Below are positions 26,304-35,292 of a stretch of 64,000 nucleotides of DNA, piece by piece. This stretch comes from Gluconobacter japonicus (GTDB lineage: Bacteria; Pseudomonadota; Alphaproteobacteria; Acetobacterales; Acetobacteraceae). How positions within the stretch are numbered: position 1 is the stretch's first letter; each line of letters opens with the position of its first letter. The notes under the pieces are model-generated. The model did no database searches. It worked only from the letters and a program-made list of their open reading frames with translations, and was not told where the DNA came from. The translations under genes and the position numbers were made by a program. Where the stretch lies: the NCBI RefSeq assembly GCF_002723975.1, contig NZ_BEWO01000005.1, forward strand, positions 1 through 64,000, in the 5' to 3' direction.

Positions 26304-27374
26304 ATGCTGACCTGCGTTGGTTATGCCGCTTCCAGTCCGACGTCTCCGCTGACGCCATTCGCATTTGAACGCCGGGACTGTGGTCCAATGGATGTTCAGA
26401 TTGACATCACCCATTGCGGTGTCTGCCATTCTGACATTCACACAGCCCGAAGCGAGTGGGGACCAGCGTCCTATCCGGTTGTACCCGGTCACGAGATCAT
26501 CGGGCGTGTCAGCGCCGTAGGGCGTGACGTCACCCGCTTCAAAGCTGGGGATCTGGTCGGTGTGGGCTGCATGGTTGATTCATGCCGCTCCTGTGCGTCC
26601 TGTGAAGCTGGGCTGGAGCAGTATTGCGATACCGGCCCAACCTGGACCTATAACAGCCCCGATACGGCGTTCCCCGTAGAAGGTGCCCACACATACGGCG
26701 GATATTCTCGTGCGGTTGTCGTGGATGAGGGATTTGTTCTTCGAATTCCCGAAAATCTGGATCCAGCCGCTGCGGCACCTCTTCTCTGTGCGGGTATTAC
26801 GACCTGGTCTCCACTGGCGCACTGGAAGATCGGTGCTGGCCATAAAGTCGGTGTTGTCGGGCTTGGCGGCCTTGGACATATGGCTGTCAAATTTGCCGTG
26901 GCACTAGGGGCCGAAGTGACACTGTTCACGACGTCTCCCGGCAAAATCGAAGACGGCAAGCGTCTCGGCGCACACCGGGTTGTCATCTCCCGTGATGCCG
27001 ATACCATGGCAGCAGAAGCGAACCGGTTTGACTTCATTCTGGATGCCGTCTCCGCCGACCACGACATCAATGCCTATCTCGCGCTCCTGAAACAGGACGG
27101 GCACATGGTTCTGGTCGGTCTTCCGGAAAAGCCGATGTCCATCGGGGCTTTCAGCCTCGTTGCAAAGCGCCGCAGTCTTGCAGGCTCGGCCATTGGTGGC
27201 ATCCAGGAGACGCAGGAAATGCTTGATTTCTGCGGGAAACATAACATCACCAGCGATATTGAAGTCATTCGGATGGAGGACATCAACAATGCCTATGAAC
27301 GCGTACTGCGTTCCGATGTGAAGTACCGGTTTGTGATCGATATGGCGTCCATGCCAGCAACACTCGAAGGCTGA
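26304..27374 (+). CDS. zinc-dependent NAD(P) alcohol dehydrogenase (YahK/CAD type)
   Basis: Medium-chain dehydrogenase of 356 residues. Catalytic zinc ligands are in HCGVCHSD and PGHE, and the structural zinc Cys cluster is SCRSCASC plus QYC. The nucleotide-binding motif is GLGGLGHMAVK. It reduces or oxidises aldehydes and alcohols with NAD(P)H. ATG 26304 has AGGAAA upstream; the frame is open to 26220 without family similarity. It follows the deaminase gene by about 100 bases, and its stop overlaps the nrtR start by one base (TGATG). Confidence 0.9.
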   Translation: MLTCVGYAASSPTSPLTPFAFERRDCGPMDVQIDITHCGVCHSDIHTARSEWGPASYPVVPGHEIIGRVSAVGRDVTRFKAGDLVGVGCMVDSCRSCASCEAGLEQYCDTGPTWTYNSPDTAFPVEGAHTYGGYSRAVVVDEGFVLRIPENLDPAAAAPLLCAGITTWSPLAHWKIGAGHKVGVVGLGGLGHMAVKFAVALGAEVTLFTTSPGKIEDGKRLGAHRVVISRDADTMAAEANRFDFILDAVSADHDINAYLALLKQDGHMVLVGLPEKPMSIGAFSLVAKRRSLAGSAIGGIQETQEMLDFCGKHNITSDIEVIRMEDINNAYERVLRSDVKYRFVIDMASMPATLEG

Positions 27375-28357
27375 TGTCGTTGTGCGAAACAGATGATTTC
27401 CAGTCTGTTTCGCAAACATTGAACGTTATGAGCGTGAAAACTGATCCTGTGGTGAAAAGGCACGATCTCGGCATGGATCACCACGTAGCAACCTGCCGCG
27501 CCGAACTGGTTGCCGTTCTGACAACATTGCGGAACGGCATGCCAGAAGTACTGACCCTTCAGGATGGCCATTGCCTGCCAGCCGGGCCTTTGGAAACCGA
27601 GCATACTTCTCTTCAGCGCGGTTTGAGGCACTGGGTCGAGCAACAGACAGGCTTTCGACTGGGGCATGTGGAGCAGCTATATACGTTCGGGGATGCGGCA
27701 CAGGCCCAGCAAGACAGGCTGGTTCGTATTTCCTACATGGCCCTGACCCGCGGCGGACAAACACAGAGTGGCTGGCAAAGCTGGTACACTTATTTCCCAT
27801 GGGAAGATCGCCGTACCAATGCCTGCCACACAAGCCTTAAGACCATCCAAGATCACCTGAAAAGCTGGGCTGGCGATCAGACCGACAGGCTTGAACGCTG
27901 CAATCAGGTGTTTGGGCTGAATGGTGAGAACTGGAATGACGATACCGTTCTGGAACGCTATGAACTGCTCTGGGAAGCGGGGCTGGTTCCGGAAGCCGGG
28001 CCGAACAGCGTACCGCAGATTAATGGCCAATCCATGCTTTGGGACCATCGCCGCATTCTCGCGACAGCACTTTCACGGCTGCGCGCAAAAATTCGCTATA
28101 CGCCAGCCGTTTTCGAACTGGTTCCCGAAGAGTTTACTCTCCTGCATCTTCAGCAAGCCATGGAAGCTCTGTCGGGTCGTCTCATGCACAAGCAGAATTT
28201 CCGACGCCTTGTGCAAAATCAACAGCTTGTAGAAGAAACGGACCGCTACGAAAGCGGTGTGCAGGGACGTCCTGCACGGCTCTACAGGTTCCGCCGGGAG
28301 AATTCTGAAAACTGTTATCTTTCGGGTGCCGAGCTCCCTTTGGACTACATCTCCTGA
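27374..28357 (+). CDS. nrtR: NrtR-type Nudix-related transcriptional regulator of NAD synthesis
   Basis: 327-residue protein with an N-terminal Nudix-like domain whose catalytic box is degenerate (LETEHTSLQRGLRHWVEQQTG), as expected of NrtR, and a C-terminal winged-helix domain (about 230-320; ALSRLRAKIRYTPAVFELVPEEFTL is typical). NrtR represses NAD biosynthesis genes and is released by ADP-ribose. It lies just upstream of nadABC, with a palindrome before nadA. ATG 27374 overlaps the dehydrogenase stop; an internal ATG at 27428 is an alternative start that would remove an unconserved leader. Confidence 0.87.
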   Translation: MSLCETDDFQSVSQTLNVMSVKTDPVVKRHDLGMDHHVATCRAELVAVLTTLRNGMPEVLTLQDGHCLPAGPLETEHTSLQRGLRHWVEQQTGFRLGHVEQLYTFGDAAQAQQDRLVRISYMALTRGGQTQSGWQSWYTYFPWEDRRTNACHTSLKTIQDHLKSWAGDQTDRLERCNQVFGLNGENWNDDTVLERYELLWEAGLVPEAGPNSVPQINGQSMLWDHRRILATALSRLRAKIRYTPAVFELVPEEFTLLHLQQAMEALSGRLMHKQNFRRLVQNQQLVEETDRYESGVQGRPARLYRFRRENSENCYLSGAELPLDYIS

Positions 28358-28398
28358 AAATGTGTTGCGTGAAAGCATTGCTGATGGAGTAAGATACT

Positions 28399-28421
28399 AT
28401 ATGCTCAATTAGAGCATAATA
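28399..28421. promoter_or_regulatory. NrtR operator before nadABC
   Basis: Perfect palindrome ATGCTC-AATTA-GAGCAT (28401-28417), with partly symmetric AT flanks, 9-21 bases before the possible nadA start codons. Its place between nrtR and its expected target operon makes it the likely NrtR-binding site. Confidence 0.75.
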
Positions 28422-28437
28422 GATCATGGAGTCCATC

Positions 28438-29421
28438 ATGGGCGGTCCAAATGCCTTGCAAAGCCGAGACAGGCTGTACGAACCCGTCTCCCGCCTGATG
28501 GCCTGGGAGGACTGGGAGAGGCTTTATGCGGATGATATCGAAGCCATTCTGCGTTTGAAGCAGGAGCGGAATGCCGTCATTCTCGCTCACAATTATCAGA
28601 CCCCCGAAATCTTTCATTGCGTGGCCGATATCCGTGGAGACAGCCTCGCCCTTGCGCGGGATGCTCAAAATTTGGATGCGGATGTGATCGTCATGGCAGG
28701 CGTTCACTTCATGGCAGAAACCGCCAAGCTCATGAATCCCGACAAAACCGTTCTGATCCCCGACGAGCGGGCGGGTTGCTCGTTAGCGGAGAGCATCACG
28801 GCTGAAGACGTTCGGAAAATGAAAGAGCGTTATCCAGGCGTTCCGGTCGTGACTTACGTCAACAGTACCGCGGACGTGAAAGCCGAAACAGACGTCTGCT
28901 GCACGTCTGGAAACGCGAAACGCGTTGTCGAGAGCCTGAACGTGCCGCGTGTCATCATGATCCCGGATGAGTTTCTGGCACAGAACATCCAGAACGAAAC
29001 CGGCATTGAAATGCTGACCTGGCCGGGCCACTGTGAAGTCCATGAGCGCTTTACGCCACAGGAAATCCGCCAGTATCGGCGCATGCATCCGGACGTGACG
29101 GTCATAGCCCACCCGGAATGTCCGCCTGAGGTGGTGGCTGAAGCTGATTATTCAGGCTCGACAGCCAACATGATTGACTATGTGGCCACACAGAAGCCGG
29201 AAAAGGTGCTGCTCGTGACCGAATGCTCGATGAGCGACAATCTGGCGACACTCAATCCAGAGACGGAGTTTGTGCGCCCATGCAACCTGTGCCCGCACAT
29301 GAAGCGCATTACGCTGGCTGGCATTCGTCGCGCTCTGGAAAATATGGAAACACCTGTCACCATTCCTTCCGCCCTTGAAGCACCTGCCCGAGCGGCCGTA
29401 GAACGGATGCTGGCAATCTAG
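28438..29421 (+). CDS. nadA: quinolinate synthase A
   Basis: Iron-sulfur enzyme (about 327 residues) that condenses iminoaspartate and dihydroxyacetone phosphate to quinolinate. Cluster cysteines are visible in DVCCTSGNA and RPCNLCPHMK, and family motifs NYQTPEIFH and EFLAQNIQNETG are present. ATG 28438 has GGAG six bases upstream; ATG 28426, four codons earlier, lacks one. It is first in a nadA-nadB-nadC operon under the NrtR palindrome. Only two bases separate it from nadB. Confidence 0.95.
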   Translation: MGGPNALQSRDRLYEPVSRLMAWEDWERLYADDIEAILRLKQERNAVILAHNYQTPEIFHCVADIRGDSLALARDAQNLDADVIVMAGVHFMAETAKLMNPDKTVLIPDERAGCSLAESITAEDVRKMKERYPGVPVVTYVNSTADVKAETDVCCTSGNAKRVVESLNVPRVIMIPDEFLAQNIQNETGIEMLTWPGHCEVHERFTPQEIRQYRRMHPDVTVIAHPECPPEVVAEADYSGSTANMIDYVATQKPEKVLLVTECSMSDNLATLNPETEFVRPCNLCPHMKRITLAGIRRALENMETPVTIPSALEAPARAAVERMLAI

Positions 29422-29423
29422 CC

Positions 29424-30905
29424 ATGAGCAAGGCTCTTCTGAGCGCTCTAGCCGGCCAGCCCGTGATTGTTGGGGCAGGATTGGCCGGCCTGTCCGCTGC
29501 ACTCCATCTGCGCCAACCCTGCGTCATCCTCACACCGTCACCATTAGGACTGGAGGCCACCAGCTCTCTGGCGCAAGGAGGGATCGCGGCAGCCATCGGT
29601 TCGAATGATTCACCGGAGTTGCATGCAGCGGATACGCTGGCTGCTGGCGCGGGTCTGAGTGTGCCTGAGGTTGTGAGACGCGTAACAACCGCAGCGCCTC
29701 AGGTTATCCAGACTCTGCTGGACTGGGACGTTCCATTCGCGCGGAAAGACGGAGTTCTCGACCTGCATCTGGAAGCTGCACATTCCCGCAAGCGTATTCT
29801 GCACATCGGAGGCGATGGGAGCGGGGCGGCCATTATGCAGACGCTCATCAGACGCGTGCAAGCCCGCAAGAACATTACAGTGCTGGAAGGCACCAGTCTG
29901 AAGGCGCTGATGGTTCAGGATGGCCGCCTGCGAGGTGTCCATACATCCGCAGGTTTCCTGCCCACATCTGCGTGTCTCGTAGCCTCAGGAGGAATAGGGG
30001 CGCTCTACAACGAGGCGACCAGTCCATCCACAATAAACGGATCAGGTCTTGCTCACGCTGCTCGAGCGGGCGCACGGGTGGCTGATATGGAGTTCACCCA
30101 GTTCCATCCTACAGCGCTGAAAACTGGTTCGATGACGGGACGGCGCCCACTTGTCAGTGAGGCCGTTCGAGGTGCTGGGGCCATTCTTGTAGATGAGAGA
30201 AACGAACGTTTTACGGACGAGCTACAATCCCGGGATGTCGTGGCCAGAGCCATTTTTGCTCATATCTGGGAAGGGCATGACGTTTTTCTGGATGGGCGCC
30301 GTCTGCGGGGGACAGTGTTCAGTCAGCAGTTTCCGGCCATTACCGCAGCCTGCCATGCCATTGGTGTCGATCCAGAGAAAAGTCCCATCCCGGTAAGTCC
30401 AGCGATGCACTATCACATGGGCGGCCTGGATGTGGACGCGCGTGGACGCACCTCTGTTTCCGGCCTCTGGGCGGCAAGTGAAGCAGCCTGCACCGGTCTT
30501 CATGGTGCAAACCGTCTGGCCAGCAATTCCCTGCTGGAAGCCTTCCTGACGGGGCAATGGGCAGCGGAAGATATCGACCATTTCGGCTATCAGCACATAC
30601 CCCTTCGCTCTGTACCGACCCGTCAGGCTCACTCGCAGTTTTCAGGCCAGATACCGAAACTCATGAGCGAGTATGCTGGAATTCTCAGAGACGAAACCGG
30701 CCTTCAGACGCTCCTTCATGCAGCCCTACCGGACGTCGAAACAAGCGATGAAGCCCTTGTGGCGGCCCTTGTGGCTCAGTCCGCGCTCAAACGACGCGAG
30801 AGCCGAGGAAGTCACTACCGGACAGATTATCCTGAAATAACAGATCCTTACAGAACAAGTCTCACTTTATCAGATCTCCCTGTTCCTGAAAGATTACTCT
30901 CATGA
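29424..30905 (+). CDS. nadB: L-aspartate oxidase
   Basis: FAD enzyme of 493 residues that oxidises L-aspartate to iminoaspartate for NadA. The dinucleotide-binding motif is GAGLAGLSAAL; substrate and FAD motifs include TSSLAQGGIAAAIG, FTQFHPTAL, AMHYHMGG and GANRLASNSLLEAF. It sits two bases after nadA and overlaps nadC by four bases. Oxygen or fumarate can act as electron acceptor in this family. Confidence 0.95.
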   Translation: MSKALLSALAGQPVIVGAGLAGLSAALHLRQPCVILTPSPLGLEATSSLAQGGIAAAIGSNDSPELHAADTLAAGAGLSVPEVVRRVTTAAPQVIQTLLDWDVPFARKDGVLDLHLEAAHSRKRILHIGGDGSGAAIMQTLIRRVQARKNITVLEGTSLKALMVQDGRLRGVHTSAGFLPTSACLVASGGIGALYNEATSPSTINGSGLAHAARAGARVADMEFTQFHPTALKTGSMTGRRPLVSEAVRGAGAILVDERNERFTDELQSRDVVARAIFAHIWEGHDVFLDGRRLRGTVFSQQFPAITAACHAIGVDPEKSPIPVSPAMHYHMGGLDVDARGRTSVSGLWAASEAACTGLHGANRLASNSLLEAFLTGQWAAEDIDHFGYQHIPLRSVPTRQAHSQFSGQIPKLMSEYAGILRDETGLQTLLHAALPDVETSDEALVAALVAQSALKRRESRGSHYRTDYPEITDPYRTSLTLSDLPVPERLLS

Positions 30906-31759
30906 CATTCCAGACTTTTCTGCCAGATCTTCTCTGGGAGCCTCTGGTCCGTACAGGGCTCCTGGAAGACCTTGGAACGGGCGGCGATGTCACGACGCAG
31001 GCGCTACTAGACCCGGACCGACCATTGCAGGCCATCTTCCGTGCCCGAAAAACGGGTGTGCTTGCGGGCCTGAAAGGGGCTGAACTTTCTTTCACGCTCC
31101 TTGATAAAAGCGTTCGGTTCCTGCCTCAGAAAAACGATGGGGAACAAATCGTTGCCGGTGATGTTCTGGCAGTTGTCGAAGGAGTGGCTGGAACCATTCT
31201 CGCTGGCGAGCGAACCGCCTTGAACCTTCTGTCTCATCTCAGTGGCATCGCAACAGCCACGCGCGAAATTGTGGATGCAGTTCGTGGGACCGGCGTACGC
31301 ATCTGCTGTACGCGCAAGACGCTACCCGGAATGAAGACCGTTCAGAAATATGCTGTTCGGGCCGGTGGAGGATCCAGCCACCGCTACAGACTGGATGATG
31401 CTATCCTGATCAAGGACAACCATCTGGCACTCTGTGGCGGCGTGTCTGCTGCTCTTGCCAAGGCCCGGAGCCGCGCGGGTCATCTCATGAAAATCGAGCT
31501 TGAGGTTGATACACTGGAGCAGCTTGAAGAGGCTTTGTCCGCAGGGGGAGCAGACGCGTATCTTCTCGACAATATGAGCCCGGACCAGTTGCGTCAGGCT
31601 GTCAGGTTAATTGATGGACGAGGGGTCGCGGAAGCATCAGGCGGCATCACCCCTGAAACAGTTCGTCCGATTGCGGAAACCTGCGTCGATATTATTTCCC
31701 TCGGCTGGCTGACTCACACCGTCAGGGCTCTCGATATCGGACTGGATATTGAGGGCTAA
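30902..31759 (+). CDS. nadC: nicotinate-nucleotide pyrophosphorylase (quinolinate phosphoribosyltransferase)
   Basis: 285-residue enzyme that makes nicotinate mononucleotide from quinolinate and PRPP. Characteristic motifs are TRKTLPGMKTVQKYAV, GGGSSHRYRLDDAILIKDNH, EVDTLEQLEEAL, DNMSP and EASGGI. The start overlaps the nadB stop as ATGA, completing the de novo NAD operon. A strong terminator follows. Confidence 0.95.
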   Translation: MTFQTFLPDLLWEPLVRTGLLEDLGTGGDVTTQALLDPDRPLQAIFRARKTGVLAGLKGAELSFTLLDKSVRFLPQKNDGEQIVAGDVLAVVEGVAGTILAGERTALNLLSHLSGIATATREIVDAVRGTGVRICCTRKTLPGMKTVQKYAVRAGGGSSHRYRLDDAILIKDNHLALCGGVSAALAKARSRAGHLMKIELEVDTLEQLEEALSAGGADAYLLDNMSPDQLRQAVRLIDGRGVAEASGGITPETVRPIAETCVDIISLGWLTHTVRALDIGLDIEG

Positions 31760-31765
31760 GAACGG

Positions 31766-31805
31766 CCTCTTGAGGACTACCCGGAAGTAGTCCTCAAGAG
31801 GTTTA
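31766..31805 (+). terminator. bidirectional terminator between nadC and phospholipase C gene
   Basis: Perfect 15-bp stem with arms CCTCTTGAGGACTAC and GTAGTCCTCAAGAGG around CCGGAA, then TTTA. It lies between the convergent nadC and phospholipase genes, close to both stop codons. Confidence 0.9.
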
Positions 31806-31808
31806 TGC

Positions 31809-33902
31809 TCAGCCGTTGGTTTGCTGAGCCATGACCGCACCCATGACAGGGTCTGTAATACTGGCACGGCCGGTTTCCACATGACCTGCGAAGCGTTGAT
31901 GATTATCGGTTTCTCCATCAACCAACACGCTCACATCATACCATTGATGGCTTGAAGTCAGATCGAGAGGCACAGCCAGTGCCTGACCAGCTGCTATGGA
32001 AAGCGACCTGTCTTCCGCACCGTAAGCGTTATCCTTGAACAGGATATTCTTACTGACCGTACCAGTATTCCTCAGGTCAAGAACAAGCTGTCCTGTTTCT
32101 TTCTGGTGGTGAGCCCGTAGCACTAGCGTTGATGGGACAGCACGCTTGAAATATCGCGCGAAGCCATTCGGGCCGAGCACCGTGAAGTCATGCTGGCCTT
32201 CATGCGAAATATCCCAACGATCCTTGACGGATTTACCGGGCTCCACCGTATGACGGCGCGGCGTTTCGGTTGTTCCGTCCCGATAGACATAGAAGCTGGC
32301 ACCGACCGTTCCCGTATTCCGAATCTCAAACGCCACCGCGTCAGGGGTGTCTTCAACCAGATCCACAGCCAGATTGTATGGCAACGGACGGGCAGGGCGC
32401 GCGCCACGCTCCTGATCTCCGATATCGTCAACTGTGCTCTGATGAGGAATGACCGGGTTGGGCAGCTTGCAGGAAGCGTCCGCGATTTTCTTGTATGCAG
32501 CTGTATCGGGGAGCGGGACTTTCACGTGACTCTTGCGAGAGAAGTCAAACGCGCTTGTCAGATCGCCGCAAACCGCACGACGCCAGGGCGTAATGTTGGT
32601 TTCCTTGACGCCAAACCGACTCTCAATGAAGCGAATGACCGAGGTGTGGTCAAAGACTTCCGAGCAGACAAAGCCACCAGTGCTCCACGGGGAAATGGCA
32701 AAGGCAGGAACGCGCGGACCAAGGCCATACGGCAGATTGTCAGGCTTGTAGCGCTGTGTTTCAAAGTTCTGGAGATGCCTGTGGATCTCACCTTCAGTGG
32801 ACACAGTACTCAGGCCGGGCAGAACCGGGGTAGGAGGCTGTGGCGGCGGCATGTGATCGAAATAGCCGTCATTCTCGTCATACATGACCAGAAAGACTGT
32901 CTTGGCCCAGACGTCAGGATTTGCCGTCAGGGCATCAAGAGCATGGGCAATAAATGTTGCCCCGTATCCCGGTGTCCAGCGCGGATGTTCGGAGTAAGCT
33001 GCTGGAGGCAGTATCCACGAAACCTGCGGAAGCTTGTCGGCCAGTACATCCTGTTTGAGATGATCCAGTGTCCGGGCCGTCATGGCGCGATCATGTAGCG
33101 CGGAGCCTAGCTGTGCCTCAGCAAAATTCTTGAAACACATCAGCACGTTGGTACCGAAATTTCCGTTTTCGATATCCGCGCCAGAAAGACCCTGCTGATA
33201 CACCTGCCAGGAAACACCGGCATCCTGCAGACGCTCCGGATAGGTTGTCCAGGTAAACGGATCTGGCACCTTGGGGTAAAACTCCCGGTCTACCCAGTCC
33301 ACGTTGTCGAGAATTGGGCCGCCACCCGTGGCATTCGGATCGACCATCCCGGACATCAGATAGAAGCGGTTTGGATGCGTCTGGGTTGGTGTGGAGCAGA
33401 AGTAATGGTCGCAGACCGTGAAGGCATCCGCCAATGCATAATGGAAGGGAATATCTTCGCGCGTGTAGTACCCCATCGTCATATCTTTTTTGTGACGAGG
33501 CCACTGATTGTTCCAACCCTTGTTGATCGCCGCGTGCGTGGGCGACCAGCTATGGTCAAGGTCGATAACGCATTCCGCGCTGGACGTCTGGGTTGGGAGG
33601 TGAAACGGCGTAATCCAGCCGTTTTCGGCCTTTTGTCGTTGCTGCCACCAGATGGGTTCACCGCCGGGGCCGCGAACAACATGCCGATCTCCGTAACCAC
33701 GAACGCCTGAAAGATGGCCAAGATAATGGTCGAATGAACGGTTTTCCTGCATCAGCACGACAATATGCTGCACATCCTCAAGCGTTCCGCTCTCACGGTG
33801 CGCAGGAATGGCGCGAGCACGCTGGATCGAGGGCAAAAGAGCGCTCAGGGAAAAGCCGGCACCAAGGCCCAGAAGGCCGCGACGGTCGAGTTTTACGGTC
33901 AC
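31809..33902 (-). CDS. phosphocholine-specific phospholipase C (Tat-exported)
   Basis: 697-residue phosphoesterase of the PlcN/PlcH family, which cleaves phosphatidylcholine or sphingomyelin to phosphocholine. The leader is a Tat signal (DRRGLLGLGAGF). The phosphoesterase domain begins at QHIVVLMQENRSFDHYLG and contains NRFYLMSGMVD and VMYDENDGYFDH. Two C-terminal DUF756 repeats (about 490-690) are present, the first near LAVDLVEDTPDAVAF, the second near RAHHQKETGQLVLD. It stands alone. In acetic acid bacteria it could supply choline or phosphate, which is inference. Confidence 0.92.
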   Translation of the reverse strand: MTVKLDRRGLLGLGAGFSLSALLPSIQRARAIPAHRESGTLEDVQHIVVLMQENRSFDHYLGHLSGVRGYGDRHVVRGPGGEPIWWQQRQKAENGWITPFHLPTQTSSAECVIDLDHSWSPTHAAINKGWNNQWPRHKKDMTMGYYTREDIPFHYALADAFTVCDHYFCSTPTQTHPNRFYLMSGMVDPNATGGGPILDNVDWVDREFYPKVPDPFTWTTYPERLQDAGVSWQVYQQGLSGADIENGNFGTNVLMCFKNFAEAQLGSALHDRAMTARTLDHLKQDVLADKLPQVSWILPPAAYSEHPRWTPGYGATFIAHALDALTANPDVWAKTVFLVMYDENDGYFDHMPPPQPPTPVLPGLSTVSTEGEIHRHLQNFETQRYKPDNLPYGLGPRVPAFAISPWSTGGFVCSEVFDHTSVIRFIESRFGVKETNITPWRRAVCGDLTSAFDFSRKSHVKVPLPDTAAYKKIADASCKLPNPVIPHQSTVDDIGDQERGARPARPLPYNLAVDLVEDTPDAVAFEIRNTGTVGASFYVYRDGTTETPRRHTVEPGKSVKDRWDISHEGQHDFTVLGPNGFARYFKRAVPSTLVLRAHHQKETGQLVLDLRNTGTVSKNILFKDNAYGAEDRSLSIAAGQALAVPLDLTSSHQWYDVSVLVDGETDNHQRFAGHVETGRASITDPVMGAVMAQQTNG

Positions 33903-34011
33903 CGGATCATCTCTTTCGAATAGTCAGAACTGGACGCATCGTTACCATGCCTGATGTTTGAAAATCACGAGGCAAGAGCACGATATTTTATGTTTGTTTT
34001 GTGAATGGGCT

Positions 34012-34578
34012 TTAGAGAACAGACAACGCAAGATACACAGCCTGTGGACTAGCCTCGCAACTGACGCGCACCCTGTCCCCACTCCAGGAAGGAACGAACG
34101 CAAGATCAAAAGGAGATAGGCTACTGGTCGGATCGTAGCCATTGAACGTGCCCGACTTCCAATGGAGTTGCCCGGATCCATAGCAGCAAAACGCTCGCAG
34201 CTTGGCTTTCCCGAACGGCTGCTCTGGCTGTTGTTCTGATGTCAGCCGCAAGACCATCCGATCTGAGACAGCAAATGCGGCTGCCAGAGCTGCTGTCTGC
34301 TCGACATCTTCAATCATGAAGGCCGGATAGCGCTCACGGATGGCGGACCTCTTCAACTGACTCAGAATATCATTGAGTGTTCCATCCAGAAAAAGATCTT
34401 CTGCAGGAAGCTGATGACCCTGCAATCTCTGCTGCCAGTCGTTCGGCACTTTCCGGGTCCAGACAATCATATCCAAATCCGTCCTGGCGAGATCTACGAG
34501 AATTTCCGGTCGACTTGAGGCTCGAACACGCGGAGCATCGGCGAGGACAGGATCAGGCCAGCTTTCAATGACAAACAT
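34012..34578 (-). CDS. DUF1826-like protein, diverged second copy
   Basis: 188-residue protein of unknown function. Its middle part parallels the upstream DUF1826 gene: AAAFAVSDRMVLRLTSE against ASRYQEVSGHKTLRVRLE, and LRAFCCYGSGQLHW against LRLLRTYVGPGVEW, so it looks like a tandem diverged duplicate. The conserved FHVD of the first copy is missing. The long frame begins at a TTG (34593); ATG 34578, four bases after the upstream stop, is preferred. Its position in the zinc-linked cluster suggests a role in zinc limitation. Confidence 0.6.
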   Translation of the reverse strand: MFVIESWPDPVLADAPRVRASSRPEILVDLARTDLDMIVWTRKVPNDWQQRLQGHQLPAEDLFLDGTLNDILSQLKRSAIRERYPAFMIEDVEQTAALAAAFAVSDRMVLRLTSEQQPEQPFGKAKLRAFCCYGSGQLHWKSGTFNGYDPTSSLSPFDLAFVPSWSGDRVRVSCEASPQAVYLALSVL

Positions 34579-34582
34579 GATA

Positions 34583-35197
34583 TTAGGCCGCAATCATTAC
34601 AGGAGCGTCCATGGACGCTCCACACGCACCAGCTTCGTCAATTGTCAGAAGAAGCCTCTGGCGTTTCTCAATCGGAAGAGCCGATAAACGTGGCGAGCGA
34701 TGGCGGACACTGGTTGCTTCAGACCATCCCGGAAAATGCTTTCCTTTGAGAAAAACAACGGCTCCATCCGGAGCCTGATGAATGGTCAAACCTCCATCTG
34801 CCGTCCATTCAACACCAGGGCCGACATAAGTGCGGAGCAATCGCAGCCCCACACAGTCAACATGGAATTTTCGGCAACTGTCCGTTGTCACTTTTTCAAG
34901 CCGAACGCGTAACGTTTTATGCCCGGAAACCTCCTGATATCGACTTGCAAGATCAATCATATCCGCCAGCAAAGGGAGGGTTTCATCCGGGAAAGCTTGC
35001 GTAAGACCACTACAGATTGTCTCCAGCGTCCCTTGAGCCATGGCCAGACGCGCACCATTCCGGAGATGACTCTCAAAGGCTCTTCTGATGGCTTCAGTAA
35101 GTCTTTGAGAATGAACGGCAATCGTGCGTTCCGGGGAGAGTATTTCCCTGAAAGACGATTGGCTGACCAGTTGGTGACGCGTCGGGCATGATGACAT
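34583..35197 (-). CDS. DUF1826 family protein (zinc-limitation associated)
   Basis: 204-residue protein with the DUF1826 core: TTDSCRKFHVDCVGLRLLRT, YVGPGVEW, AVVFLKGKHFPG and HRSP near the C-terminus. DUF1826 genes are often found next to COG0523 metallochaperone GTPases and Zur sites. Here the gene is divergent from such a GTPase across a Zur-like palindrome, which supports zinc regulation. Its biochemical activity is unknown. Confidence 0.75.
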   Translation of the reverse strand: MSSCPTRHQLVSQSSFREILSPERTIAVHSQRLTEAIRRAFESHLRNGARLAMAQGTLETICSGLTQAFPDETLPLLADMIDLASRYQEVSGHKTLRVRLEKVTTDSCRKFHVDCVGLRLLRTYVGPGVEWTADGGLTIHQAPDGAVVFLKGKHFPGWSEATSVRHRSPRLSALPIEKRQRLLLTIDEAGACGASMDAPVMIAA

Positions 35198-35221
35198 CGC
35201 AACAAAATCACTCTACACATT

Positions 35222-35244
35222 GATATGTTATATCATAACTATAT
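35222..35244. promoter_or_regulatory. Zur-box-like palindrome
   Basis: Dyad GTTAT-ATC-ATAAC (35227-35239) within a wider AT-symmetric block matches the known proteobacterial Zur pattern (ATGTTATA..TATAACA type). It lies between the DUF1826 and COG0523 genes, where it could repress both when zinc is plentiful. Confidence 0.7.
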
Positions 35245-35292
35245 AAGCCTTTCACGCAAGACCGTTCATTCCATCAAGGAGCTTTTGTCATC

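Noticed and set aside
32190-33098. 302-codon plus-strand frame
   Set aside because: Antisense to the phospholipase C gene; no recognisable domain.
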